Part shown: piece by piece, positions 1 to 7,108 of the stretch | Numbering within the stretch: position 1 is the stretch's first letter | Layout: each line of letters starts with the position of its first letter | Assembly: GCF_002743335.1 (NCBI RefSeq) | Contig: NZ_PDZB01000025.1 | Coordinates: forward strand, 1 to 36,814 | Origin: Sporosarcina sp. P32b | Lineage (GTDB): Bacteria > Bacillota > Bacilli > Bacillales_A > Planococcaceae | DNA length: 36,814 bases | Direction of reading: 5' to 3' | Position numbers and translations under genes: made by a program | Notes under the pieces: model-generated | The model's input: only the letters and a program-made list of their open reading frames with translations | What the model was told of the DNA's origin: nothing | The model's database searches: none

Positions 1-14
1 TGCGTAAAATTCAT
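1..14 (-). CDS. Start of an unidentified leftward gene (partial)
   Basis: Only the first four codons (Met-Asn-Phe-Thr) and part of a fifth lie inside the window. The start is supported by a perfect AAGGAGG ribosome binding site on the minus strand, 7 nt upstream of the ATG (around 22-28). The product cannot be identified from so little. The gene is preceded by a structured leader described separately. Confidence 0.6.
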
Positions 15-20
15 TGTGAG

Positions 21-82
21 TCCTCCTTGGTATGTAAATTAGGGGTCAATTCGTGCAGATTTGACACCCCGCATCATACCAA
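21..82 (-). promoter_or_regulatory. Structured 5' leader ending in the ribosome binding site of the left-edge gene
   Basis: On the minus strand CTTGGTATG (82-74) pairs with CATACCAAG (35-27). Inside it GGGG-TG-TCAA pairs with TTGACCCC around a short loop. The last AAG of the outer stem is the first part of the AAGGAGG Shine-Dalgarno sequence, so the folded form partly hides the ribosome binding site. This could be a cis-acting RNA (thermometer, riboswitch or ribosomal-protein leader) but it matches no class I recognise. Confidence 0.4.
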
Positions 83-150
83 GAGGGCTCTTTGTGTTCA
101 AGTCCCCGAAAAAGCTTCTAACAGGAATGCTCCTGTATGTAATTAAGAGT

Positions 151-187
151 AAATCCTGATTTCTTAACGTTTTTGAAATCAGGATTT
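151..187. repeat. Perfect 13-bp inverted repeat in the 5' intergenic region
   Basis: AAATCCTGATTTC (151-163) and GAAATCAGGATTT (175-187) form a perfect 13-bp stem with an 11-nt loop. Neither strand has a following T-run, so it is not a typical terminator. A shorter hairpin (ACAGGA/TCCTGT, 121-136) lies beside it. The rest of 15-414 holds the leader at the left edge and one copy of the interspersed palindrome (277-344). I saw no gene in it. Confidence 0.5.
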
Positions 188-276
188 AAAAAATAGACGT
201 GGCTCCTTAATAAATTAAGAAAGTCGTCTTTGTGAATATCTTAACATATTAGTAAAGTATGTACAACAAACGATTG

Positions 277-344
277 GGTACCAGGTCCCTGCACGACTAA
301 TAGACAATTCTGAATTCGTCCGAAGTTGTATGGGAACCTGGTAC
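277..344 (+). repeat. Interspersed palindrome, copy 1 (diverged)
   Basis: Left arm GGTACCAGGTCC, centre ACAATTCTGAATTCG, right arm GGGAACCTGGTAC. It lies in the divergent intergenic region upstream of the P450 gene and is one of the more diverged copies. Confidence 0.8.
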
Positions 345-441
345 TACTACTATGTTTACCAAACCACCTATCAGGTAATAGAACGTTAAGTCATCAAAGT
401 ACTAAACGATAAATATGAACATAAAACAGGAGTGGAAAGTC

Positions 442-1701
442 ATGAAACAAGTACCAGAAACAAAAGTTAAATTAACCGATGTGAAAGAACTGATGAATAA
501 AGGATATAATTTGTTGCAAGAGCTACGCGAAGAGGTGGATGCGCCAGTCGTGAAAGCTGAATTCTTAACTAAAGAAGTAACTGCTATTTACGGGGAGGAG
601 GCAGCCCGTAAATTTTATGATCCCAAAAACTTTAAACGAGAAGGAGCTATGCCGAAACCAGTCTTGAAAACGTTATTCGGTGAAGGTGGGGTGCAAACGC
701 TAGACGGTGAAGAACATCATCATCGCAAGAACTATTTCATGGATTTGATGTCTCCGGATAGAATGGAAGCGTACCACGAACTATTAGCGAAAAATGTTTC
801 TGAGGAGTTAGGCAAACAGCACGGTGAATTTGAGTTATTTGACCTGGCCAATAAAGTGTTGTTTAACACCATCTCGGAATGGTCGGGGATCAATTTGGAG
901 CAATATGATTTGAAGACGTTGGAGAAACTTGCGAGAAATCAAATTTCCATGATTAGTGGCGCAGTGACATCTCCTATAGACCACATAAAAGGAATCAAAG
1001 ATCGTAATGAGTCTGAAAAGTGGGCGCAGGATCTCATAGAGGAAGCACGAAAGCACCCGGTACCAGGAAAAGAACATCTTGCGCTATATGCATTTGCACA
1101 CGCGACCGATCTTGATGGAGAATTATTACCTGTGGAAGTAGCAGCGGTTGAATTATTAAATATCATCCGTCCGACTGTCGCATTGACGGTTTGGGTAGCA
1201 TTAATGGGGCATGCACTCTTTGCTGAAAGAAATGTGTATGAAGAGGTAAAGGGTAATTTCGGTGAACTGCAAGATTCATTCATTCAAGAAATGCGCCGTT
1301 ACTATCCATTTTTCCCAATGCTACCGGCGATTGCTGTGAATGATGTAGAAATTGACGGGTATTTGATTCCGAAAGAAAGCTTTGTAGTATTGGATCTCTA
1401 CGGCAGTAATCATGATGAGCGTACAATCACTTCTCCGGGGCAATTCGATGTTAAACGATATGTAGGAAGAGCGAAAGATATTTCCTATGAAGAAGAATAT
1501 GAAATGATTGCACAAGGTGGGGGGAAGTTCAGAGAAATGCACCGTTGTGCGGGGGAATGGATTACTCTTCACAGCTTGCGTGTCTTTTCTGACCAGTTAG
1601 TGAATAAATACGAATTTACCGTACCGCAGCAAGATTGGACGATTCCAATGAATCAGTTCCCAACGTATCCAAACAGCAAAGTATTGCTATTCAAAGAGTA
1701 A
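442..1701 (+). CDS. Cytochrome P450, CYP152-type fatty-acid hydroxylase (peroxygenase)
   Basis: A soluble haem enzyme of 419 residues resembling the Bacillus P450 BSbeta/YbdT family, which uses hydrogen peroxide to hydroxylate long-chain fatty acids at the alpha or beta carbon. The haem-ligand cysteine is C369 in the motif HRCAGEW. Upstream, IIRPT contains R243-P244, the Arg-Pro pair that in CYP152 enzymes holds the fatty-acid carboxylate and replaces the usual acid-alcohol pair. AGGAG at 428-432 lies 9 nt before the ATG at 442, so this start is preferred over an in-frame ATG at 415 that has no such site. It is a single gene closed by a strong terminator at 1736-1775. The family call is firm. 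Substrate and product position are inferred. Confidence 0.9.
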   Translation: MKQVPETKVKLTDVKELMNKGYNLLQELREEVDAPVVKAEFLTKEVTAIYGEEAARKFYDPKNFKREGAMPKPVLKTLFGEGGVQTLDGEEHHHRKNYFMDLMSPDRMEAYHELLAKNVSEELGKQHGEFELFDLANKVLFNTISEWSGINLEQYDLKTLEKLARNQISMISGAVTSPIDHIKGIKDRNESEKWAQDLIEEARKHPVPGKEHLALYAFAHATDLDGELLPVEVAAVELLNIIRPTVALTVWVALMGHALFAERNVYEEVKGNFGELQDSFIQEMRRYYPFFPMLPAIAVNDVEIDGYLIPKESFVVLDLYGSNHDERTITSPGQFDVKRYVGRAKDISYEEEYEMIAQGGGKFREMHRCAGEWITLHSLRVFSDQLVNKYEFTVPQQDWTIPMNQFPTYPNSKVLLFKE

Positions 1702-1735
1702 TTCGTGTATTTAGTTTGCTTCACAACATATCAGC

Positions 1736-1775
1736 AAATAGAGTCTGTCTACTGATGTAGACAGACTCTATTTTT
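1736..1775 (+). terminator. Rho-independent terminator between the P450 gene and mgtE
   Basis: A perfect 17-bp stem (1736-1752 with 1757-1773) and a TGAT loop, followed by T's on the plus strand. It probably also ends the convergent mgtE transcript, whose stop codon lies at 1778. Confidence 0.9.
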
Positions 1776-1777
1776 AA

Positions 1778-3139
1778 TCACAAAAATTCGATTAACGTTG
1801 TAGCAATCGAGAAATAAATTAGTAACCCGATAATATCATTTAACGTAGTAATGAATGGGCCGGAAGCGATCGCTGGATCAAATTTCAATTTATTGATGAT
1901 CAATGGAACGATTGCGCCAATGACAGCAGAAATTCCTAGCGTTAGTAAAATGGAAAAGCCGACAATCAAACCAAGCGCCAGATTACTATAGAAAATATAC
2001 ACAAGTCCCGTAATGACGACCATACAAATTAGTCCAATTAAGAAACCGGTCTTCAATTCCCGTTTCACCATTTTAAAAACACTATTCTTTTCAATTGTAC
2101 CTAACGCCAAACCTCGAACGGATATCGCTAGCGATTGTGTTCCGACATTACCCGCAGAGTCCATAATCATTGGAATGAATACAGCTAGTAGCACGACGGA
2201 CTCCAATGTCTCTTCAAATCGTCCAATTACGCCACCTGTGATCAACCCAAAAAACATCAGGCTAATGATCCATGGAGAACGCTTTTTAGCAGCTGCAAAT
2301 GAAGTTAAGTTTATATCTGTCGCACCTTTAGTAGCCGATAGTTCACCAAAGTCTTCTGTCGTTTCTGCTTCTAAAATGTCCATAATATCATCGACAGTAA
2401 TAATGCCTAACAAGTGATTTTCTGTAGTGACGACAGGAACCGCTAGAAAGTCATACTTTTTAATGAGCTTTCCGACATCCTCTTGGTCCATATGATCTGG
2501 GACCGATACGACGCGCGTATTCATAATATCTACAATCATTTCGTCAGGATTTGCGACGAGCAAGTTTCGTAACGATACAACACCGATTAGCTTGCCCTGT
2601 TCGTCGACCACATATAAATAGTAGATAATTTCGGCATCCGAGGCAATGATCCGTAACGTATTCAAAACATCCGTCACGTTGTCAGTAGACGCAATGCTCA
2701 CAAGTTCCTTCGTCATTACCGATCCAGCAGTTTCTGGTAGATACGATAAAAGACTTTTGATCTTTTCGGCTTTGTCGGGTTCCATATTATCGATTATGGA
2801 ATTCGGCAACTCATTATTGAGCTTCGTTAAGAATGTGACGATGTCATCCGTAAACATGTTGTTAAACATTTCGGAAGCATATTTGTCAATCAGCTCTTGA
2901 AAAACATCTTTTTGATGATGGAATTTTAAAAGCCCGAAGATATCCGCCATTTCACGAGGGGATACATACGAATAGACCCGATGACGTTCCTCTTCTTGCA
3001 ATGTCATAAAAATGTCCGATTGGTCGGATGGATGCAGCTCTAAAAACGTTTCTCGAAACTCTACCATTTTTTCCTCTCTCAACTCGTCTAACGCCAAACT
3101 CATGTATTGTTCGCGTGTCTTTCTGCTTAACTTAGTCAT
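1778..3139 (-). CDS. mgtE: Magnesium transporter MgtE
   Basis: A membrane Mg2+ channel/transporter of 453 residues. It has the family order: an acidic N-terminal helical domain (about 1-130), a pair of CBS domains (about 133-253) that senses cytoplasmic Mg2+, and a C-terminal membrane domain with five helices (about 285-450). The family motif NVGTQS and the segment ASGPFITTLNDI, which carries the pore aspartate in MgtE proteins, are both visible. The ATG at 3139 has AAGGAG 8 nt upstream. A TTG two codons earlier would sit almost on the ribosome binding site and is unlikely. An M-box riboswitch and an intrinsic terminator precede the gene, so expression should rise when Mg2+ is low. It is convergent with the P450 gene. 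Confidence 0.95.
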   Translation of the reverse strand: MTKLSRKTREQYMSLALDELREEKMVEFRETFLELHPSDQSDIFMTLQEEERHRVYSYVSPREMADIFGLLKFHHQKDVFQELIDKYASEMFNNMFTDDIVTFLTKLNNELPNSIIDNMEPDKAEKIKSLLSYLPETAGSVMTKELVSIASTDNVTDVLNTLRIIASDAEIIYYLYVVDEQGKLIGVVSLRNLLVANPDEMIVDIMNTRVVSVPDHMDQEDVGKLIKKYDFLAVPVVTTENHLLGIITVDDIMDILEAETTEDFGELSATKGATDINLTSFAAAKKRSPWIISLMFFGLITGGVIGRFEETLESVVLLAVFIPMIMDSAGNVGTQSLAISVRGLALGTIEKNSVFKMVKRELKTGFLIGLICMVVITGLVYIFYSNLALGLIVGFSILLTLGISAVIGAIVPLIINKLKFDPAIASGPFITTLNDIIGLLIYFSIATTLIEFL

Positions 3140-3230
3140 ATACAACGCTCCTTCAATTAATTCTCTCGTAGGGTAAGGCTACAACAGCAAAAGGAATTTT
3201 GATAACATACGTGTGTTTTAAATGAACTAT

Positions 3231-3260
3231 AAAAAAACACCTTCAAGAAGAGAAGGTGTT
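3231..3260 (-). terminator. Regulatory terminator of the mgtE leader
   Basis: On the minus strand AACACCTTC/GAAGGTGTT form a 9-bp stem followed by seven T's (3237-3231). It lies between the M-box aptamer and mgtE, where an attenuator controlled by the riboswitch is expected. Confidence 0.85.
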
Positions 3261-3319
3261 TTGTCATAAGCAATACGAAAAAAGTTCTCTAAAAAGAACT
3301 GTAAAAGGCCAAACAAATA

Positions 3320-3475
3320 TCCTCCAGTCGTGGAGCTTTAGCACTGTATGGCATAGGATTGAATCCAGCTACATTAAAAATTACCTTAACTCGATAATTC
3401 CTGTTGACCCATTGGCGTCTTTGGACGTTTCTGGGCAGCAGCGTTTCTCCATACAGGAGCCTTACCTAACGAGGG
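3320..3475 (-). ncRNA. M-box (ykoK leader) Mg2+ riboswitch upstream of mgtE
   Basis: Read on the minus strand, this leader matches the B. subtilis mgtE/ykoK leader as I remember it almost block by block: a start like CGTTAGGTAAGGCTCCT, then CGCTGCTGCCCA, then AAAGACGCCAATGGGTCAA, a stem around AAGGTAATTTTTAATG, then CCTATGCCATACAGTGCTAA, and a closing CTCCACGACTGGAG. It binds Mg2+ and, when occupied, favours the terminator at 3231-3260. I recognise it from sequence memory; a covariance-model search (RF00380) would confirm it. Confidence 0.92.
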
Positions 3476-3559
3476 TATCTATGCAATTCATTACAGATAC
3501 TATCGGAAGGTGTTTGGTTTGTCAAAGGAAGGCAAACAGGTACCGACACCACTCAAACA

Positions 3560-3628
3560 GGTACCAGGTCCCGACACAATTCGGGAACAATTCTGAATCG
3601 CGTCGAAGTTGTGTGGGGACCTGGCACC
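3560..3628 (+). repeat. Interspersed palindrome, copy 2
   Basis: A full-length copy, from GGTACCAGGTCCC to GGGGACCTGGCACC. It ends one base before the arsR-family stop codon (3630-3632). A short partial duplicate of its left end (AGGTACCGACACC) begins at about 3538. Confidence 0.9.
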
Positions 3629-3629
3629 G

Positions 3630-3953
3630 TTATGAACTTATATGATTTTCACAGCAAGCAACATTGTTTTCAATTTGACTCAACACATGATCAAATGTGT
3701 CTAATAACTCTTTAATTTGTTGATTACGTAGTCCATAGTAGACATATTTACCTTCTTGTCTTCCTTCAATAATTCCACAACCTCTTAGACAAGCTAAGTG
3801 CTGCGAGATATTTGACTGATTACCTTCTATACTTTCAACAATTTGTGAGACAGTCTTTTCCTCATATTTGATGCACTCTAATATTTGAACCCTTGTTTTG
3901 TCTCCGAATGCACGTAAAAACTTCACTTTAAGTTCTAAATTTTCTTGTATCAT
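3630..3953 (-). CDS. ArsR/SmtB-family metal-sensing repressor, CmtR-like
   Basis: A winged-helix repressor of 107 residues. The recognition helix region reads QSNISQHLACLRGCGII. It carries two cysteines four residues apart (C55 and C59), the arrangement used in CmtR for Cd(II)/Pb(II) sensing. A further pair (C100, C101) near the C-terminus could supply the remaining ligand. The ATG at 3953 has AAGGAG 8 nt upstream. A GTG three codons earlier would lie within that spacer and is less likely. Two inverted repeats lie just upstream (3968-3985 and 4004-4019) and fit autoregulation. It is divergent from copC-copD-bdbD-bdbC, which it may or may not control. The metal is inferred from the cysteine pattern. 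Confidence 0.85.
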   Translation of the reverse strand: MIQENLELKVKFLRAFGDKTRVQILECIKYEEKTVSQIVESIEGNQSNISQHLACLRGCGIIEGRQEGKYVYYGLRNQQIKELLDTFDHVLSQIENNVACCENHISS

Positions 3954-3967
3954 ATATATCACTCCTT

Positions 3968-4019
3968 ATATTAGACATGACTAATACGTTTTGTTATTAT
4001 CACATTAGCAATCACTAAT
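3968..4019. promoter_or_regulatory. Pair of candidate ArsR-type operators
   Basis: TATTAG-6-CTAATA (3968-3985) is a perfect 6+6 inverted repeat. ATTAG-6-CTAAT (4004-4019) is a perfect 5+5 repeat of the same half-sites. They lie 36 bp apart, between the arsR-family start and the rightward copC operon. Similar AT-rich dyads are bound by ArsR/SmtB repressors. Confidence 0.6.
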
Positions 4020-4182
4020 ATGAGTGTCAAATATATAGTGAATCCTGTATAAGGGCTACTGCTAGTGTCAAACACAAAATCAGAATAGTACGTCCCCCCG
4101 CTTTTACAGGTATTCTAAAAGAGGTAGGACTTCTAGTTAAAAATGGGTAGTGGCACTATGGAGAGGAAATGAAGGGGGAATT

Positions 4183-4740
4183 ATGACGAAGAATATTATC
4201 ATAATCACAATTTTGTTTTTCATCGTCTCGGCAAGTACCGTATCCGCACATACCGGCCTAACTAGCAGTACTCCAGCTGACGGTGAAGTGATTTTGGAAG
4301 AAGTTCATGAAATTATATTGGATTTTAATACGAAAATTGAAGCCACAAGTACGGTGAAAGTCTTTAACGAGGCGAATGAGGAAATAACCGTCAGTACTAT
4401 TAACGTAAATGATCATGTCATGACAGCTGGTTTTTTGTCTCCATTAGATCATGGTACCTATACTGTGGACTGGAAGATTATAGGTGCGGATGGTCATCCG
4501 ATACAGGGTACTTATTCATTTGTAGTCAATCAAGATGATTCAGAGGATCCTATAGTGTCAGAAGAAGCCCAAGAAACACCTGCCAAGCCTATTGAAGAAC
4601 GAGTAGAAGAAAATGTGGAGCGGCCAGTTGAAGTTCAATCAAAAATAGCATCACATGATGTCTTAGTTATCATCCTTGTCGTTTTATTTACGATTGCTGG
4701 CGGAGTTTTCGGCTGGATCATAGGAAGAAGGCAAACATAA
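4183..4740 (+). CDS. copC: CopC-domain copper-binding protein, membrane anchored
   Basis: A 185-residue protein with a signal peptide (about 1-22, cleavage after VSA), so the mature chain starts with histidine in AHTGLTSSTPADGE. That N-terminal His, together with an Asp-Gly-His segment in GADGHPIQG, matches the His1/Asp/His copper(II) site of CopC proteins. The CopC beta-sandwich spans about 23-115. An acidic low-complexity linker and a C-terminal membrane helix ending in an Arg-rich cytoplasmic tail follow, so the domain is held on the outer face of the membrane. The start at 4183 follows GAAGGGGGA. A GTG 11 codons upstream is less likely. The copD ATG follows the stop codon directly. Role: copper handling or uptake, as in the fused B. 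subtilis YcnJ. Confidence 0.85.
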   Translation: MTKNIIIITILFFIVSASTVSAHTGLTSSTPADGEVILEEVHEIILDFNTKIEATSTVKVFNEANEEITVSTINVNDHVMTAGFLSPLDHGTYTVDWKIIGADGHPIQGTYSFVVNQDDSEDPIVSEEAQETPAKPIEERVEENVERPVEVQSKIASHDVLVIILVVLFTIAGGVFGWIIGRRQT

Positions 4741-5835
4741 ATGATTTGGATTTATATTTCAGAAAGTTTATTGTATTTATGTTTCTCACTATTGATGGGC
4801 GCATTTATCATTCAATTCATTCCAGAACGACTGAAACCTGAAATCCGTATTTCGAAGAGGCTACTTCAATTGGCAGTACTAGGCATTGTGTTCTTTTCAG
4901 CTGCACCGCTGATTAGAGTCATCTTATTTCTTTATGAAGACATCGGTCTACTGTTGACGATGCAAAATGTGCTTACGGGGTTTGAAGTAGGCAAGGCATG
5001 GACAGTCACCCTCATACTTGCACTATTCTTTTATTTGTTTGTATCCTTGTTTTCAGTCTTGAATAGCAAAGTGCTTTCTGGCATTTCATTAGCTTTCACT
5101 TTTATCCTACTCCTAGCATTGGGATGGGCAAGTCATGGCGCATCGCTTACCGAATGGAGTGGCTTCGTTAGTCACTCTTTACACTTTCTAGCAGTGACAG
5201 TATGGATTGGTATCCTCCTGATCGTTGGTTGGTGTTCAAAAAACCAAGAGAATTGGCTTTCCTATTTACGATGGTTTACTCCTTTGGCCATCACATGTTT
5301 TCTTACGATTGTAGGAACAGGATTATTTCTCATGACATTGGTGATTGATGTAAATGAGTATGGCGATGCATGGATGCTACCCTATGGACAAGCCTTATTG
5401 GTGAAGCATTTGACTATCATCCCGGTTCTGTTTTTCGCTTTTATAAATGGGTTTTGGATTAAACGTAAATTGAAAAGGCAAGAGCCAATTAATCCTATAC
5501 CGTGGTTGAAGTTCGAAAGCGTGCTTCTATTTTTTACGTTCGTTTCGACAGGGGTCTTAGGACAACAGGAACCACCGCATAGTATCGAGATTACTCTCGC
5601 AGGCAGCGGTCCTTCGGCGTACTTCGAGTACTTTTATTTAGGGGTTATAGAACCTTCCATGAGTTTGCAATTTGGTTTTAACACATTAAACATTCTATTT
5701 TTTATTGTAGCCATGATCTTCATGGGGCTAATCGTATATAGCTTCAAGAAAAAAACGCCTGCAATTGTTCCGTTTTTCATGGGGATATTCAGTGTTCTAT
5801 CGCTCTATTTTGGATTCATGTCTAGCATGCAATAA
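4741..5835 (+). CDS. copD: CopD-family copper transport membrane protein
   Basis: A 364-residue polytopic membrane protein with eight or nine predicted helices, in the CopD superfamily. The core segment VSHSLHFLAVTVWIGILLIVGW is the typical CopD-region helix, with paired histidines and a tryptophan. It starts on the first base after the copC stop, so the two are almost certainly one operon. In B. subtilis the CopC and CopD parts form one protein (YcnJ); here they are separate. Function is inferred as copper import or delivery across the membrane, perhaps for cuproenzyme assembly, given the bdbDC genes immediately downstream. Confidence 0.8.
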   Translation: MIWIYISESLLYLCFSLLMGAFIIQFIPERLKPEIRISKRLLQLAVLGIVFFSAAPLIRVILFLYEDIGLLLTMQNVLTGFEVGKAWTVTLILALFFYLFVSLFSVLNSKVLSGISLAFTFILLLALGWASHGASLTEWSGFVSHSLHFLAVTVWIGILLIVGWCSKNQENWLSYLRWFTPLAITCFLTIVGTGLFLMTLVIDVNEYGDAWMLPYGQALLVKHLTIIPVLFFAFINGFWIKRKLKRQEPINPIPWLKFESVLLFFTFVSTGVLGQQEPPHSIEITLAGSGPSAYFEYFYLGVIEPSMSLQFGFNTLNILFFIVAMIFMGLIVYSFKKKTPAIVPFFMGIFSVLSLYFGFMSSMQ

Positions 5836-5859
5836 TAACGATGAGAGAAGAGGTATTTG

Positions 5860-6534
5860 ATGAAACAGAATAAGAATTCCAATATGAAATTTGTGGTTAT
5901 TTTAACACTATTGGCAGTCGCAATATTGGCGGCAGTTGTTGTATTTAGCAATAAAGAAGAAACCTTACCAACGGATACAAAGAAAATCGATATCACTGGG
6001 CAACCTTCACTTGGGGATCAAGATGCTCCTGTAACGATAGTTGAATTTGGTGATTTCAAATGTCCTGCATGTAAAGCATGGGGGGAAATGATTTATCCAA
6101 AGCTAGTTACGGATTATATCGAAACAGGTACAGTGCAATTTTCATTCGTGAATGTATTGTTCCACGGTGATGAATCGACTTTAGGGTCGATCGCCGCTGA
6201 GTCCGTTTTGGAGCGTAGTCCTAGTATATACTGGGATTTCCATCACGCATTGTATGATGCACAGCCAGCTGAAAATCATGATGCGGAGTGGATAACTCCT
6301 GAAAGAATTCTTGAAATTGCGAGTGATTTCCCTGAGATTGATCAGACACTTTTAAAAGAAGACATGGACCAACAAGCGACTATGGAGAAAGTAAAACTCG
6401 ACGAAGATTTAGTAAGGGAAGTCGGCGTTGCCATGACTCCAACTATTGTGATAAACGGAAAAATGATGGAAGACCCATTTGATTACGAAGCGATTAAGTC
6501 CGCAATTGAGCAAGCGAAGAAGGATAAAGACTGA
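5860..6534 (+). CDS. bdbD: Thiol-disulfide oxidoreductase BdbD (DsbA-like)
   Basis: A 224-residue membrane-anchored oxidoreductase. It has one N-terminal helix (about 9-29) and a thioredoxin/DsbA-like domain on the outside of the membrane. The redox motif CPAC is at C68-C71 in GDFKCPACKAW. The cis-proline loop TPTIVING has P194. It introduces disulfide bonds into secreted proteins and is reoxidised by BdbC, whose gene overlaps its stop codon (TGATG). The ATG at 5860 follows AGAGG; a TTG one codon earlier is less likely. It lies 24 nt after copD, in the same direction. Confidence 0.9.
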   Translation: MKQNKNSNMKFVVILTLLAVAILAAVVVFSNKEETLPTDTKKIDITGQPSLGDQDAPVTIVEFGDFKCPACKAWGEMIYPKLVTDYIETGTVQFSFVNVLFHGDESTLGSIAAESVLERSPSIYWDFHHALYDAQPAENHDAEWITPERILEIASDFPEIDQTLLKEDMDQQATMEKVKLDEDLVREVGVAMTPTIVINGKMMEDPFDYEAIKSAIEQAKKDKD

Positions 6535-6974
6535 TGAAGTATAAAGAAAACCAATCTAAATCACAGGAATTCCTATTATATGTGGCTTGGGTTGTTTCGC
6601 TAGTTGCCATGTTTGGGAGCCTGTATTTCAGTGAGATTAAAGGCTATATTCCATGTGAGTTATGTTGGTATCAGCGCATACTTATGTACCCACTTACATT
6701 ACTATTGGGGATTGCTACTTTTCAGAATGACAATACTGTTAAAAAGTTTGTGCTTCCGCTAGCTCTTATTGGAGGAAGCATCTCCTTCATGCACTACTTA
6801 GAACAGAAGATACCGGGGTTTGGAGGTATCAAGCCGTGCGTAAGCGGAGTACCTTGTAATGCCGCGTACATCAATTGGTTTGGGTTTGTTACGATTCCAT
6901 TTTTGGCATTAATGGCCTTTGTAATAATTGCTGTCTGTATGTTTCTTCTTAAACCCAAAAAGGTAAATGAATAA
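6534..6974 (+). CDS. bdbC: Disulfide bond formation protein BdbC (DsbB-like)
   Basis: A 146-residue quinone-linked membrane oxidoreductase with four helices. It has both redox pairs of the DsbB family: C41/C44 in CELCWYQR and C102/C108 in KPCVSGVPCNA. It passes electrons from BdbD to quinone. The start overlaps the bdbD stop by one base, which implies translational coupling. A strong terminator at 6988-7033 closes the copC-copD-bdbD-bdbC transcript. Confidence 0.93.
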   Translation: MKYKENQSKSQEFLLYVAWVVSLVAMFGSLYFSEIKGYIPCELCWYQRILMYPLTLLLGIATFQNDNTVKKFVLPLALIGGSISFMHYLEQKIPGFGGIKPCVSGVPCNAAYINWFGFVTIPFLALMAFVIIAVCMFLLKPKKVNE

Positions 6975-6987
6975 AGAATGCTGTTTT

Positions 6988-7033
6988 AAGAAGTCAAAGT
7001 GGTCGAATGTCGATCTTTGGCTTCTTTTTTTTG
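6988..7033 (+). terminator. Terminator after bdbC
   Basis: AAGAAGTCAAAG pairs with CTTTGGCTTCTT across a 15-nt loop and runs into eight T's. Confidence 0.9.
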
Positions 7034-7039
7034 AATAAG

Positions 7040-7107
7040 GTACCAGGTCCCGACACAATTCGGGAACAATTCTGAATCGTGTCGAAATTGTGCGGGGACC
7101 TGGCACC
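7040..7107 (+). repeat. Interspersed palindrome, copy 3
   Basis: Full-length and nearly identical to copy 2. It ends one base before the stop codon of the leftward membrane protein gene at 7109, the same placement as copy 2 after the arsR-family gene. Confidence 0.9.
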
Positions 7108-7108
7108 G

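Noticed and set aside
442..1701. Minus-strand frames inside the P450 gene (for example 939-1283)
   Set aside because: They are shadows of a well-supported gene with conserved haem and Arg-Pro motifs, and have no start signals.
3256..3645. A 129-codon open frame on the plus strand
   Set aside because: It is antisense to the M-box riboswitch and runs through palindrome copy 2. It has no ribosome binding site.
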